Assembly: GCA_946538795.1 (NCBI GenBank)
Contig: CAMNGY010000131.1
Location: 1 to 5,553, forward strand
DNA: 5,553 nucleotides
DNA from: an uncultured Treponema sp.
Lineage (GTDB): Bacteria; Spirochaetota; Spirochaetia; Treponematales; Treponemataceae
Direction: 5' to 3'
The stretch's first letter is position 1; each line of letters starts with the position of its first letter. The translations under genes and the position numbers were made by a program. The notes below the pieces were generated by a model. That model was not told where the DNA came from and searched no databases. It saw only the letters and a list, made by a program, of their open reading frames with translations. Positions 5,238-5,553 of the stretch are shown here, piece by piece.

Positions 5238-5553
5238 ATGGAGAATGAAGCGGCAGGGCAGGAGGAGCGGCAGGTGTGCGTTATGGCGAAGACCGGCCCT
5301 TTCCGGCGCGATGAACATATCAAGAAGCCGAAGGAGATTTCCAGACTTTTCAAACAGGGGAACAAGGTGGGCATCTGGGGAGCCAAGCTATTTTTCAAGG
5401 AGAACGGCCTGCCCCGTAACAGGATAGCCTTCACCCTTCCAAGAGGTTACGGTCGCGCTGTGGACAGGAACAGGTCCAAGCGCCTGAGCCGGGAAGCCTA
5501 CAGATTCTATAAAGCGCACCTGAACACCGGGTATGACTTGTTGTTGCTGGTCT
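5238..5553 (+). CDS. rnpA: Ribonuclease P protein component, 3' end beyond the window
   Basis: RnpA binds the catalytic RNase P RNA and helps it cleave 5' leaders from pre-tRNAs, including the tRNA-Leu in this window. Visible features are 'FRRDEHIKKPKEISRLFKQG' (residues 22-41), the strands 'GAKLFFKENGL' and 'RNRIAFTLPRGYG' (60-72), and the signature RNR helix 'RNRSKRLSREAYR' (77-89), whose Arg and Lys side chains contact the RNA. 'LNTGYDLLLLV' follows at the window edge; a further 10-20 residues are expected. The chosen ATG has GGAGG at 5225-5229, eight bases upstream. It gives about 15 extra residues before the conserved start; an in-frame ATG at 5283 with a weaker site would give the more typical length. 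Its position after rpmH confirms the call. Confidence 0.93.
   Translation, partial: MENEAAGQEERQVCVMAKTGPFRRDEHIKKPKEISRLFKQGNKVGIWGAKLFFKENGLPRNRIAFTLPRGYGRAVDRNRSKRLSREAYRFYKAHLNTGYDLLLLV

Noticed and set aside
5176..5427. Alternative open frames on both strands over rnpA
   Set aside because: They overlap the frame encoding the conserved RnpA core and RNR motif, and their products show no recognisable features.

Overview
The window looks like a piece of a spirochaete chromosome, most probably a moderately GC-rich Treponema. This rests on four things: the rpmH-rnpA pair with a long L34 tail, the sequence of the RNase P protein, a methyl-accepting chemotaxis protein with the '[11 protein letters not shown]' style of tip common in treponemes and clostridia, and a tRNA gene without an encoded CCA end. 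The genus is an inference; the sequence shows only protein similarity recalled by eye. No mobile element, CRISPR array, rRNA or replication origin was seen.

Layout, left to right. Positions 1-948 hold the 3' part of a ComM/YifB-type AAA+ ATPase gene (+). After a GC-rich gap comes a strong intrinsic terminator (1136-1167) and, on the minus strand, a class II tRNA-Leu(CAA) gene (1178-1260) with its own near-consensus promoter (1274-1302). Diverging from it is a 264-codon RecQ-like ORF (1313-2107, +). It has only the first helicase lobe, reads NEAH in place of DEAH, and stops where the second lobe should begin. Three imperfect 24-25 bp GC-rich repeats follow its stop codon. A convergent gene (2213-2749, -) encodes an unrecognised exported protein. 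Its compact upstream region holds a terminator-like hairpin, a consensus -10 box, a second hairpin, a duplicated 12-mer carrying the ribosome-binding site, and a possible 19-codon ORF whose peptide resembles the start of a PfkB sugar kinase. Next is a 619-residue chemoreceptor (2913-4772, -) with a multi-pass membrane domain. Divergent from it are rpmH (4984-5169, +) and the start of rnpA (5238 to the window edge, +), separated by a stem-loop.

How the parts relate. rpmH and rnpA are a classic co-transcribed pair supplying ribosomal protein L34 and the RNase P protein. The chemoreceptor and the exported protein lie in the same direction but are separated by terminator and promoter signals, so they are probably separate units with at most read-through coupling. 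The RecQ-like ORF and the ComM-like gene share no visible operon. The observations most worth a second look are the degenerate one-lobe RecQ protein and the unusual leader of the exported-protein gene.
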